Origin: Metaphire vulgaris | Lineage: Eukaryota > Annelida > Clitellata > Crassiclitellata > Megascolecidae | NCBI GenBank assembly: GCA_018105865.1 | Contig: CM030867.1 | Span: 5,132,369-5,196,368, forward strand | Direction: 5' to 3' | DNA: 64,000 nucleotides | Part shown: positions 24,201-36,200 of the stretch, one piece after another | Layout of the letters: each line of letters opens with the position of its first letter | Numbering within the stretch: the first letter of the stretch is position 1 | Made by a program: the position numbers and the translations under genes | The notes under the pieces: generated by a model | The model's database searches: none | Seen by the model: the letters and a program-made list of their open reading frames with translations, nothing else | Told to the model about the DNA's origin: nothing

Positions 24201-27200
24201 AGGCCCCACCAAACGCCTCCAGCGTCTTCAACTCTAACCATAACTATGGCCTGCCCGGGCACCCTACAGATCACTGGGTCCCTGGGCATTTGCCCCGTCG
24301 CCTCTCAGCTGCCCTGGTCACGAGGCGGCATACAGGCCTCTGCCACGACAAATTATATTTTGCTACCTTCTGCAAGTGTAAGCTGGTGCTGTTTCATTAA
24401 GGGGCTGTGAATTAATTATGCCAACAATTTTGGGTAATCTTTGACCCTCTGGCCCCCTTGTCAACAACTGTCAACTTTAAGTGACCCCCTATAATTATGT
24501 CAAAACTTTTGACCTCCCTAACTAAGATCAGTGACGGGTCTAGCTAAAAAGTTTAGAAGGTTATTATTTTTGCGGTGATGACATTTTCCCTCTTTCTTTT
24601 GTTCATCAAGTGTCATAAAGTGGTGATCATGACCTTGTTTTTTCACTTGTCAGGCTTTATTCCATTATAATAAATAGTATTCCAAGAATTTCCTATTTTT
24701 ATCATTTGTAAAAAAATGAAATTGTTGATGTCAACTTCTCTTGACCCCCGTCAACAACTGTCAAACTTTTTCAAACACCCTCCCCTATTTTGTTGACATA
24801 ATTAATGGACAGCCCCTAATAATGTCGGCATTAAATGAATTGAGACAATTATTACAAGATGATTTTTAACTAAACTGTTGGCTGGATGAAAGTGAGGTAG
24901 CAGAGTTCAAGATTATTTTGTATAAGATGAGAAGAAGTTAAACATGCATATTGTTTAGCTTTATGTTTTTGATCACTGTGTTACGGTCAGACATTACGGT
25001 TATAGAATACATTTTGATATTATACTAAACTCCCAACACAAAACCTGAAGTCAATGACTTGAAGTAAAATTAGAAATTAAACTGAAAATATTTGAAACAG
25101 AACTGAAATTATTTTAGAACTGAAATTAGAATTGAAATAAAAATTATTTCTCGAAGTATAACTGAAATAGAAATTAAAATAAACTCTGAAATAAGTATTA
25201 AAATTAACAATTATTTTTAAAACTGAAATATCACTGCTGAGTGAGTATTAAGTGACTACAGGTAACTGGTAACTTTAGTAAGTAGTAAAAGTAAAGTTCA
25301 TCCATCGGCTCTTTGCCCGTAGGTGCTGATCTCCTGTTTCATGACCATCAGCCCATAGGTGGCGAAGCCATTTATCAGCGGATGGTGTCCAGTCATCCCG
25401 CCGATCCTATGGTTACCTTCGCAATGTTGCCATTGCTCCTCATTTTATCATCATGAAAAAGGCTGAGTCAACCTTTAGGGCTCCTGCGGGACTCGAACCC
25501 GCGACCTCCTGCTCCATCATCCAACATTGTAACCACTCTGCTAACTTCCCGCCCCTTAGTAAGTAGTAAGTTAGGGTTATTTTAAACTTGTGTCATAATA
25601 TTAACTTCGGATCCAGCAAATGTTGACCCAAAATATCTGGATCTGGTATCTGGTGGAAAATACACATCCGGTCATTCCCTAATAATAATATAATTTTCGT
25701 TATCTGTTGAGTGTCTGTTGAGTCTGTTTTTGCATGTTTGTGAGTTTTCTGGTTCTCAGAAGCAGAGCTTGAGAGCTATCCTTCAGTCTTCGGTTCCCAG
25801 CAGACGGCAAGCCAGCCACCACGATGCCATAGGCTTTGAGCCCTTTCTTCTCCCCTCTCCTCCCACTGGGCAGCACACCCACCCCAAAGCCACAAGCTTC
25901 GACCCCTGCCCTCTTCCTTTTCCCTCCCTCTCACCCTCTCCTCTTCCCTCTTCCCCTTCCTCATCCTCTCTGCCTTCCCTCTCCCACCTCTCCCTCTCCT
26001 CTGCCTTGCTCACCACCTGCCTAGACTCCATGGACTAAACTTGGTTCATAGTGGAAACAAAGGGTATGAGCAGCCACAGCTAAAGACAAAGGTAAAGCTT
26101 TACAAAATAAAAATGGCTCAGACTGTGTGCACACAAACATTGAAAATGCCCTCCCTCCTCTCTCCCACACCACTCCGAGCCTACGTGTGAACAATTTTGC
26201 ATTGTCCTAAGTAAACTGTGTGCAAGGATTGAGGAAGGCCTGCTGTCGATCAAGCATCTGCTAACTTTAATATGTAAACACCAACACAGGCCTTGCTCTA
26301 AGCCACATCAAAACCCCCATTCGAAATCCCCGTCATACAGGGTTATTTCTAGAATTATCAAATTGGGGGTGTCTATATATTCTGGGGGGGGGTCGGTCCC
26401 TACTGTCTGACAAGCATAAAAAGGGTAATCCCTGGCTCAACAGATTGCCCCTTGTCCCTTCCTAAAATATTCTGACAAGCAAAAAGTCATCCCTGGCTCA
26501 AGTTGTGGGAGGGGGTGTCGGTCTCAAATCGGTGGGGTATTGGGGGCGTTAGGGGGTGTAAAAATATCCCTGCCATCATAGCCCTGCTCTAAGCAATGTG
26601 TAAACACCCATGGCAGTTATTCTCTAAGTACAATTTGTAGATGCTCAGTTTGACAGTTTTGCGGCATAGGAAAAGCTTCTCTTCTTTGGATAATTGCACA
26701 TGAAACGTTCGCTCGGTGAACCACAAATGGCAAGTAAGCAAAAAAACAAAGATCCAGAACAAACAGAAGTCAAGAAACTATCCTCCCCATTCCCCTTCCC
26801 TTCATCCTTCCTCCTCTCCCTCCCCTCCCAACCTCTTCCCCTACCCTTTACTCCTCCTCCTCACCCTTCCTACCCATCCTGTGGGGACAAAATCCACTTT
26901 GGGGCCATAGGGCCCAAATGGAGCTGTAGGTTCCATTCAAGGTGCAGCCTCCCCATAGAGGAAGCTCCCCTAACGCCCCCAATACCCCACCGATTTGAGA
27001 CCGACACCCTTTCACAACCTGAGCCAGGGATGACTTTTTGCTTGTCAGAATATTTTAGGAAGGGACAAGGGGCAATCTGTTGAGCCAGGGATTACCCTTT
27101 TTATGCTTGCCAGACAGCAGAATATATCGACACCCCCCAAATTGATAATTCTAGAAATAACCCTGTATCACCGGTTCTTAGCACTTGGCGTGCTGCAGTG

Positions 27201-30200
27201 GTTTCAGAGTTTCAGAAAGAAAAATTGTGCAAAAAGTTAGTCAAGTGGAGAATTGTTGCCCAAGATGAATTTCGTCCAATGTTCCCTCTAAGGTGGGTGC
27301 GTGGGCACGCGTCCACAAATGAGGAGACATGCACCCAAAAATATTTTTGTTATTGCCAAAAAAAATTGAAAATTGACGGAGGTATTTTATTTTTATGAAA
27401 AGATAATTATATTTTGAAATTTTTAAAAGGTGATCACCATCATAACTTGACTATTTTAATACGTCATATCTGTGACGTCTGATAACCAAAAAAAGAGAAA
27501 AAGGTCATCAGTCATCACCGGTTCTTAGCAATTGGCGTGCTGCAGTGGTTTCAGAAAGAAAAATTGTGCAAAAAGTTAGTCAAGTGGAGAATTGTTGCCC
27601 AAGACGAATTTCGTGTGCACGCGGACCATCAAGAATTAGAGGGAGCATTGCTATAGTCCCCAACCGGATCCGTAAACTGTGTCCTGGAGCAAAATACCCC
27701 ATGGAGTCAAATTTCCCATTAGGGTCATAAAACCGAATGGAGCCTACACAAGGACAATTGTACGTTGCCATAAGCAGATGTCATAATACTCATAGATGCA
27801 GAAAATTATATATATGGAATGATACCAAAAAATCAAAAATAAAATGAACATCAAAATCCATCTTGACAGGCAAACAGCTAGTATCATAATAAGAATTTAA
27901 AATGCCTAAGAATAAGCAGTTACTACAGTATTACTTCGAAAGCACTATACAGTACGAATCCACAAGATTTTACTTAGTAAAAAGTACAGAAAAAATTTAA
28001 TAATTTAATATAAAGTTTATTTAAATGTTAAAAGAAAGAAGACAATATGTGAGGCAAGGGATTAAGCATAATTTATTGTATTTTAGAATATTCTATTTTT
28101 ACATATACGAGGAGGAAATGGTGTTAGTTCTTACATAAAATCAAAAGAAACAAATGAGCAAATTACAGACCTTGCGTCAGAGTAAGCTTCTGAAACTAAA
28201 CAATGAAATATAGCAATAGCATTAAAAATAGAAATTGAAAAATAAGTTTCCAAGTTTAAAGATAGATAACAAACTTGCATCTTGGAACTTAGACAGAATT
28301 TTTGATAATCATAATTGCAAAATTACTGCATAAAAACCAACAATTCCAGACCTATAAAAGATATCATTGCTAGATCCTTTGATAAATAAAGTCTTTATTA
28401 ACATGATCAATTCATATTTAAATAGGAATTCAAACATATCTACATTTTGCTAATTTTTCCTTTTCCTGTAAGTCAATTGTGTCTGATGCTTTCCTTTTCA
28501 CAGATGAAGAATTGGATGTTGATAATTTAACGAAATTAGTTGACTCTTGCGGTCTCTGCACAGTTTGCATCTTGTAAAGCCCCACATTCTGGAAATAAAA
28601 ATTGGTTAAACCATTCAACATCTATGTGTAGCCAGCAGGAAGCTATAACATCACCATGAAAACATGTGATGGCTTGGTGCCCTAGGGAGGCAGGGGTGAC
28701 ACCAGTTTGTTGCTGGAGCTGGTCGATTCATCTTTCTCGGGTGGCTGAATTTGTGTCTCCACAAGTCATCGGGTGGGCTGCCAGAGATCAAACCAGCCAT
28801 ATAGAATCTGGTTTGGTGGTGCAGTATGGTCCAAACGAGCTACGTGCTCGAAGAGTGCTGGCGACGTCTGCAGACAAAGTGGACGAGTGGCAGAAGTCCA
28901 GCATTGAGGGTTTTGGCATTAGTGACATGGTGGTACAACGGATCCTGCGGATTAGACACAGACTCCTCATGTGGAAGGAGTTTGCTCATCTGCTGAAAAC
29001 AGAGTCCAAGTCTCAGCAGCATGCAAGAGTACTGATAGGATGAGCAATTGATATATGCAAATATTGAGAGCTACGGGAGGCACTTGTCATTCCAAATTCA
29101 AATTCTGTTCGCGGAAACATGACTGATGAGGCAAGCTGACTGCGTCTCTTCAAGTCCAGGAGGCAATAACCAAATGATATCTGTATGCTGCCAAAGTAGG
29201 TAAAATTGTCGGTTGATTAAATGGAGGAGTTGTCAATGGACACAGGAGTGGTGACATGGGCGTAGCGACGGGAAGGGGGGGGGCGAGGAGAGGGGTATAT
29301 CGGTATATATACCCCAAAAAATCAGTATACATATATACGGTAATACAGTATATATGTTACAGCCGAAGTGCGAAATCAGGCAATGCTGACATTGCCTAAA
29401 CTTTTAGGCAATGTCAACATTCCCTGATTCACTCAGGCAATGTCAACATTGACTGGAATATTTAGGCATTGTTTAGCAATGCCTGAAATTTGCTCAGATT
29501 TTCTACACACTTTGCCTGAAATCTTTATCTGTGATGGAATAACACTGTATATGGACCTATGCATGCACCAATGTGTAGGCTAAAGTTACTTGTAACATAA
29601 CAAAATTTAAATGAGTTGCAGATTAAACGTCGCAAGCAGTAATATAAAACATTTCTGACACATTAATAACTGCCAAAAACTTCATTAACCTCTTAACTGG
29701 GTGCGTTGTAAATATACGACACGTGCCAATCATTCCTCAAATGGGTTTGTCATATATGTCAGCGTCTGCTCCTCAAATGGGTTTGTCGTATATATGTATA
29801 CGTTCCAATGCAATAATTTGATTTAGTTACTATCCATTCGCAAGATGGTAGCTCGCTTTTAGCTAGCGTTGCCGCCCTAAGCAAGGACAATGAGCTTTAT
29901 TCGACAGAGGGTCCGATTTTTGGCTTTGAAAAGAGACATTTCTAGAGTTTGAAAAATGATAACTACCCGGTACTCCAAATTGGGTCCGATCTTCAAAATT
30001 TTTGAACTATTATGTTCCAATTACACCCCCCACAACTTTTTCAATCACACAAATGGGGTCACTGCTGAAAATTTTTTGCTATTGAGCTTTGAAAACAATT
30101 TTTGGGATGGGTCCGATTTTAGGCTGTAGAGTGGACCCTACCCCCAAAAATTTTCTTGGCACGAATGGTTAGGAAGAACAATAAAAACTGCTAAACAACG

Positions 30201-33200
30201 GTGCAAACCTCATCTTTTTAGCTTCTATATGGCCTGAAATATACTGAAATGTTTGGTTTTTCAGATTGGAAAATTTTCGCAAAATTTTCATTTCTCCGAG
30301 CAATGAGTTATAGAGTTTTAAATATGATACCACCCCAAATTGGGTCCGATTTTCAAAATTTTTGAACTATTCTGTTCCAAATATCACCCCCTACAACTTT
30401 GCTGCTCACACAAGAGGGTCACCGCTGAAAATTATTTAGATATTTAGCTATGAACAAAATTTTTGGGAAGGGGTCCTATTTTAGGCTGTAGAGTGGACCC
30501 TACCCCCAAAATTTTTTGGGCACATATAGTTAGAAAGAACAATAAAAATGCTAAACAACGGTGCAAACCTCATTTTTCTAGCTTCTATATAGCCTGAAAT
30601 ATAGTAAATTTAAAACGTATATAATCACATTTCATATGAACGCTTTTCCCCAAAATTAATTACCCAGGCTGGTAATGTCTTGTAAAATTTAATTCCCCTG
30701 TTAAGGGGTTAATTTCAAATGAAATAAAGGAGCAAACATTGATACGATAATGTAAGAGCGGCAATAAATACTTTGACTCCCTAAGTAAGAGCACAACCTG
30801 TTAAGGATTAAAGTGTTGAGCTATTGACGGGCGAGTGTTTACCATGGAGGACAATGGAGGGATATGGAGGACCAATGCACCGACTAATTCATTTCATTTT
30901 ATTTATTAAATTAATTTTAAAAAATTAAATTTTTTATGTCAATTTCTTTTGACCCCTCCCCTGTCAACAGCTGTCAAACTTTTTCAAACCCCTTTCCTGT
31001 TTTGTTGACATAATTAATGGACAGCCCCTTATACAATTCCTTATACAAGGAATCGCTAGGTGGCGTCGAGTGTGGCTGCCAAGGTATTTTGATCCTGTGA
31101 TTTAAGTTTGTTTTCATCGGACTATTTTCACTTTCGCCTTCTCATTATGCACCAAAATTCGTACCATTTGACACTTCATCCAGATATAGTACTAGTTTAA
31201 TAATTATATGAGTGACTTCGGTGTAATTAAGATGAAAAGGATCTGTCTTACACCAACACCGTTAACATTTCGAAATTCGCCGTTAATTAACATGGCCGCC
31301 ATCTGAGTACATTCTTATCGTAATGTTTCTCAATTGGATTTCTGAGTTGGAGCTTGCGACTTGGGGCATGCTCTACTATTTGTCTATCGACATCAAGTTG
31401 CTGAATTGCTCTCCCGGTCATTGACCTTCTCAATGCATCGTTGACTGTCAGATCAAACTAGGCATATTCAGAGTTCATGGGAATCTGTGCCGGGCTTGTC
31501 GTCAGCGTGGTAGGAGCGCAGGTAAAAAACACCCCCGACCGACTCTAGAACAGGCGGCTAATGGAGCATTTATCTACACTGCCTACTCGGTTCGGAGACC
31601 CCTACCCTAATGAGACCCCTAATGTAGGCGGCTCATGTATCGACGTGGCCGACCATACTCCCCCGACCTTCTCACTGAGATACTCAGCATACTGCCCTGC
31701 AGTGATCGTGTCAGGCACTGGCATACGACCGCGCCCGAGTGGTGTCCAGAGACGACGAGGGGAAGACGGTTCAGAGTTCACTTTGTGGCTCCAAAAGGTT
31801 TCCCGTTTTCGACCCCTATACGAACGGCTCCAAGGCAGCCATAAGTTCTTTCCATTCGAACCCTTCAACACACGTTGCAGAGTCCCCAAACTTCAGTAGG
31901 ATGCACACCCTTGTCCCGAATTCATTACTCTAGGGAGCAGCTACGTGATTTCCGTTTAACGAATCCGGTCATTTCATGATCCGTTTGTAAGACACTGTTC
32001 AAACTTCACATTAGGCGACCACGTCACCTAGAGTCATCCGTGTCGTGCCCAGATGAGTCCCAGGCCACTCATGGAGTGTGTGAAAAACTGTTTCCGACTT
32101 GGAACGTGGAATGTATGTTCTATAAGGAACAAGTATACAGTGGTCATGAATTAAATTGTCTCCAAAGAACTCGACGTCCTTATCGTCACTGAATCATGGC
32201 ATGAACGGTCACCTGATGTTGCAGTTTGTAATGCTGTGCCATCAGGCTACACTTTTCAAAGCCAAGCACGATCTGCTTCTCGAGGCACAAGTGGTCAAAA
32301 CTGTGACTTAAGAGGGGGTGGTATCATAGTATACCACCGTGCTGCTTATAAAGCAAAACAGGTCTCCATCAATGTTACTACGACTACCATTGAGTCAATG
32401 TGCCTGGCATTTTCTACTCCAGATGGCCTTTGCACTGTTCTTCCCATCTATCGGCCAGGTTCACAACCTGTCACAAGTGAATTTTTCAGTGAACTAGAAC
32501 ATTGTCTGGAGCAATTAGCCATATTCAATTAACAAGTGATAGTGCCTGAAGATTTTAATATCCACATGTAAAGACCTTCTTTGCCAGATGCTAAAACTCT
32601 CAATGCTATCCTTCGTCAATTTGGGCTTGTACAACTGGTCAATGAGTCAATTCACATCAAAGGAGGATATTTGTATCTCATTATCACTTGTGAGGATGTT
32701 CCTGCATCCGATATTCAATTATGTACACCTGCAATATCAGAGCATGGCTTTTTCTTGGCATCCTTTCCGCTTCCTTCCAGCAAGCCTGTCTACATCCTCA
32801 GGAATGTGCGTAACTTGAAAAAGTTCGACGGTGAAGCATTCTGCCAAGGTCTTCAAGCAAGCCCTTTCTGCCAAAACCTAGAAGACCTTGCCTCTGCTTC
32901 TGTGAGTACACTGTTTGAACTATACGACTCAACAACAAGACGGTTACTTGATGATCTCCTTCCAGTACGCAAGGTTAAGATTCATCATAAACCTCTGTCA
33001 CCATGGTTTGACGCAGAATGCAGAACATTTCGACGTCGTATTAGAAAGTAAGTTGAAATTCAGACGAACAAAGAACCTGGATGACTGTCGTGAGACTGTA
33101 ACTATGATCAGGGACATGGATAAGTTTGTTCATGACAAAGAAAGGATTGTCAAATTTAACGTAATGCTCGCTCCTCGCGCAGACTCTGGAAAACATTCAA

Positions 33201-36200
33201 TGATATTCTCAGTCACACAAAGACTTTGAATTCACAACTAAATGCGGATTTATCGTTTACTGAAATCAGTTCGTGGATTATTTGATATCTAAAGTTCGTC
33301 GTGTGAGGGATGCTACTGCTGGTTCGCAGCCGCCAGAGTTTACACCTACAGATGTTTGTCTAAGGGACTTTGACGAAGCTATGTTGTATGTTCTTCGACG
33401 CTATATCCTCTCTATGCCTACGAAAACCTGTGAACTCGATCCAATTCCGACTTTTATTGCGCACAACTATATTGACTGTTTCTTGCCTTTTTTAATGTTG
33501 CTCTGCAATAGGTCTCTTAAAGAAGGCTGCCTACCTGCAACGCAGAAATTGGCAATAGTTAAGCCTAGGCTTAAGCAAACTGGCCTTGATGAGTCTGAAA
33601 TGTCAAGCTATCGCTCATCTCAAACCTCAGTTTCTTATCTAAGGTCCTTGAGAAGGTTGTCACTATTCAGCTGCTTCCATATCTTGAGGCTAATGACTTG
33701 CTGCCAAAATACCAGTAGGGTTTCAGTGCCTCACACTCCACTGAAACGCTTCTCTTGCATCTTATCTCAGATCTCTATAGGTATATCGATTGGTCACAAG
33801 TCACTCTTCTTGCCCTATTTGATGTCAGTGCCGCTTTTGATACAGTTGATCGCGATATTCTTCTACAGCGCCTCTCTGTCTCATTTGGTGTCTCTGGTGT
33901 TCCTCTGGCCTGGTTGAAATCCTATCTCTCTGAACGCCGCATGATTGTTTCGCTTGGTTCTACCTACTCCCGTGAAGTGCCAGTCACTTGTGGAGTCTCT
34001 CAGGGTTCGGTCCTTGGGCTGCTTCTGTATATACTATATACTGCTGATGTTACACGCTTGTTTGCACCTTATAATTTTAAAACACATATGTACGCCGATG
34101 ATAAGTGCCTGAGGTAAGAGAGAGGTTAGTGATTCTAGTTATGATAGGCGTAAGCACGATGGCACACTGTCTGAGTAAAGGGGTGGGTATGGGATCTAAG
34201 TCACATTGTTTGTTTGGAAAAGAGAGTAGAAGTTTGGATACCTCTTCCTCAGTTGCAGGAGTGAAGCTGGATAAATTGCATGGAGGTTGTGGGGGAGGAG
34301 GGTAATGAGGAGAGGTGGTTTTAGCAATAGTGGAAGACTTAAGGACACTGCGAATCTTGGAGATTTTTCCAGAGAAGAAATTAGCAAAAGATTCAGCAAG
34401 TTCTGACAGGGAAATGGATTGAGGGAGAGGTTTTGATTGTTTGCAATGGAAAAGATCATTTACAGTTTTCCAGAGCTTATGTGGGTTTGAGCTATTTGTT
34501 AAAATGATGTTTGAATACTACTTCTTTTTGGCAGATGTAAAGAGATTATGGAAGCGGTTGGTGGCGGAACGAAGATTTAAAAGGTCAGATGGAGAATGTG
34601 TTCTATGGCATGTTCGTTCAAGATGTCTGCAAAATGACTTGAAAGCATGAATGAAAGAGTTATACCAGGGTTTGCTGTTGTGTGATGAAAGAGGTCTTGT
34701 GATGATAGGAGCATGTTTTATCAAGAAGACCGGATAACACAGAATTGTATTTATTGATCAGTGACGGCAGAGTAGTTGGGGGGGGGGGGTAGTAATTAGG
34801 TCAGATGATTTAATGTCACAGAACAAGGTTACGTCAATTTTGTTTAGATGGCGCAATGAGTACCGGTAGGTGCCACGAGGTGGAGTCGTTGGCGAGCAGA
34901 TACTTAAAATGGTGAAGATGGGAAATGATTAGATGGGGAGAATTGGCTAATTGCTGAAATTGGAGATAGTGATGAAGAAGAGACGTGATGGGCAAGTCTA
35001 AAGTATGTCCAAAAGTATGAGCAGGAAGAGATGTGTTGTGTGAGGTTTGTCTGAGTGAGCAATTGAATGAATTGGATAGAGTTAGAGCAGTTCAGTATAA
35101 AGGTCAGATGTTCGAATGGTTTGCAACAAACGACAGGATTGTAGGTGTGCTCTTTCTGCTCCCTATGTACCGCATAATGGAAAAAACTGTCCACCATGGA
35201 TTTGCGGGGACAACACTTGGAAACAAAACATTTACCGACTTGGACTTTGCAGATGATGTTGCTCTCCTGGCGCAAATGCTGCAAGTCATTGTTCTGTCAT
35301 TAGAATTCCTGGATGTAGAAGCACGACAGCTGGGATTGGAGGTGAACTGGTCCAAAACTAAGATTCAGACTACTGCTCCATCACAACCCTCACCTGTGCT
35401 TGTGGCTGGTAATAAAGTGGAAGTAGTTAAAGAGTTCGTCTATCTAGGCTCATTAACAGACACCACCAGAAGCAGTGAATCAGAGGTGCTGAGGCGCATT
35501 GGTATTTGAAGAGAAAGTTTTGTCTCTCTGAAAAGAAATATTTGGCGCTTGAGTATCAGCCTCCACACAAAGCTTCGCCTGTATGCAGTTTATATAATTC
35601 CAGTGTTGCTCTACGGAGTAGAAACATGGACTCTGACCTCATCCATGATCAGGAAACTAGATGCCTACCATCAATGGTGCCTGAGAAGAATCCTTAGAAT
35701 ATCGTACACCTCGCATGCAACAAATGAAGAAGTGTTCCGACGTACAGGAGAGGAACCCATATCCCTAAAAATACGAAGCAGGCGTCTCCACTACTTTGGG
35801 CACGTTGCGAGAGCAGCCTCAAACATGGACCATGCGAGAGCCCTACAGGAAGTTATTAAAGGCCTCCAAAATCATGGAAAAGACCAGTTGGTTGCCCAAG
35901 GACTACTGGACCAGAACAATTCAATCTGACTTGGCTTCGTGTAACGCTGGACTTTTCACTGCCTGGAAATCTGCTCAAAACAGAGATTCTTGGAAATGTT
36001 TAGTGGAAAAGGTTAAGCTTCGTCAGTGCGCTTGCTGCTGCTGATGATGAACAATTGTGTATTCAGTTTTAGTAACCAATGTGTCAGATTTTTATGTTTG
36101 ATCATTAAAGATCTTCTCATCTATTCCTATTAAATAAAACAATTAAGCAAATCTCGACAGAATGTAATACTGGCATCTCGATTTTGAAGGAGCATCATTT

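Noticed and set aside
25475..25555. Functional tRNA gene
   Set aside because: A and B boxes are present, but the sequence continues into a SINE body and is bounded by a 14-bp TSD.
28666..29043. 125-codon plus-strand ORF as a novel protein
   Set aside because: It is the shadow of a minus-strand LINE C-terminus with AETWTL and FxHVARL motifs.
31239..31302. First exon of ZNF830 (minus-strand ATG at 31302, donor GTGTAAG)
   Set aside because: The real N-terminus (DDLRRLM, SPFARY) is at 54343-54223, and this frame has no family match.
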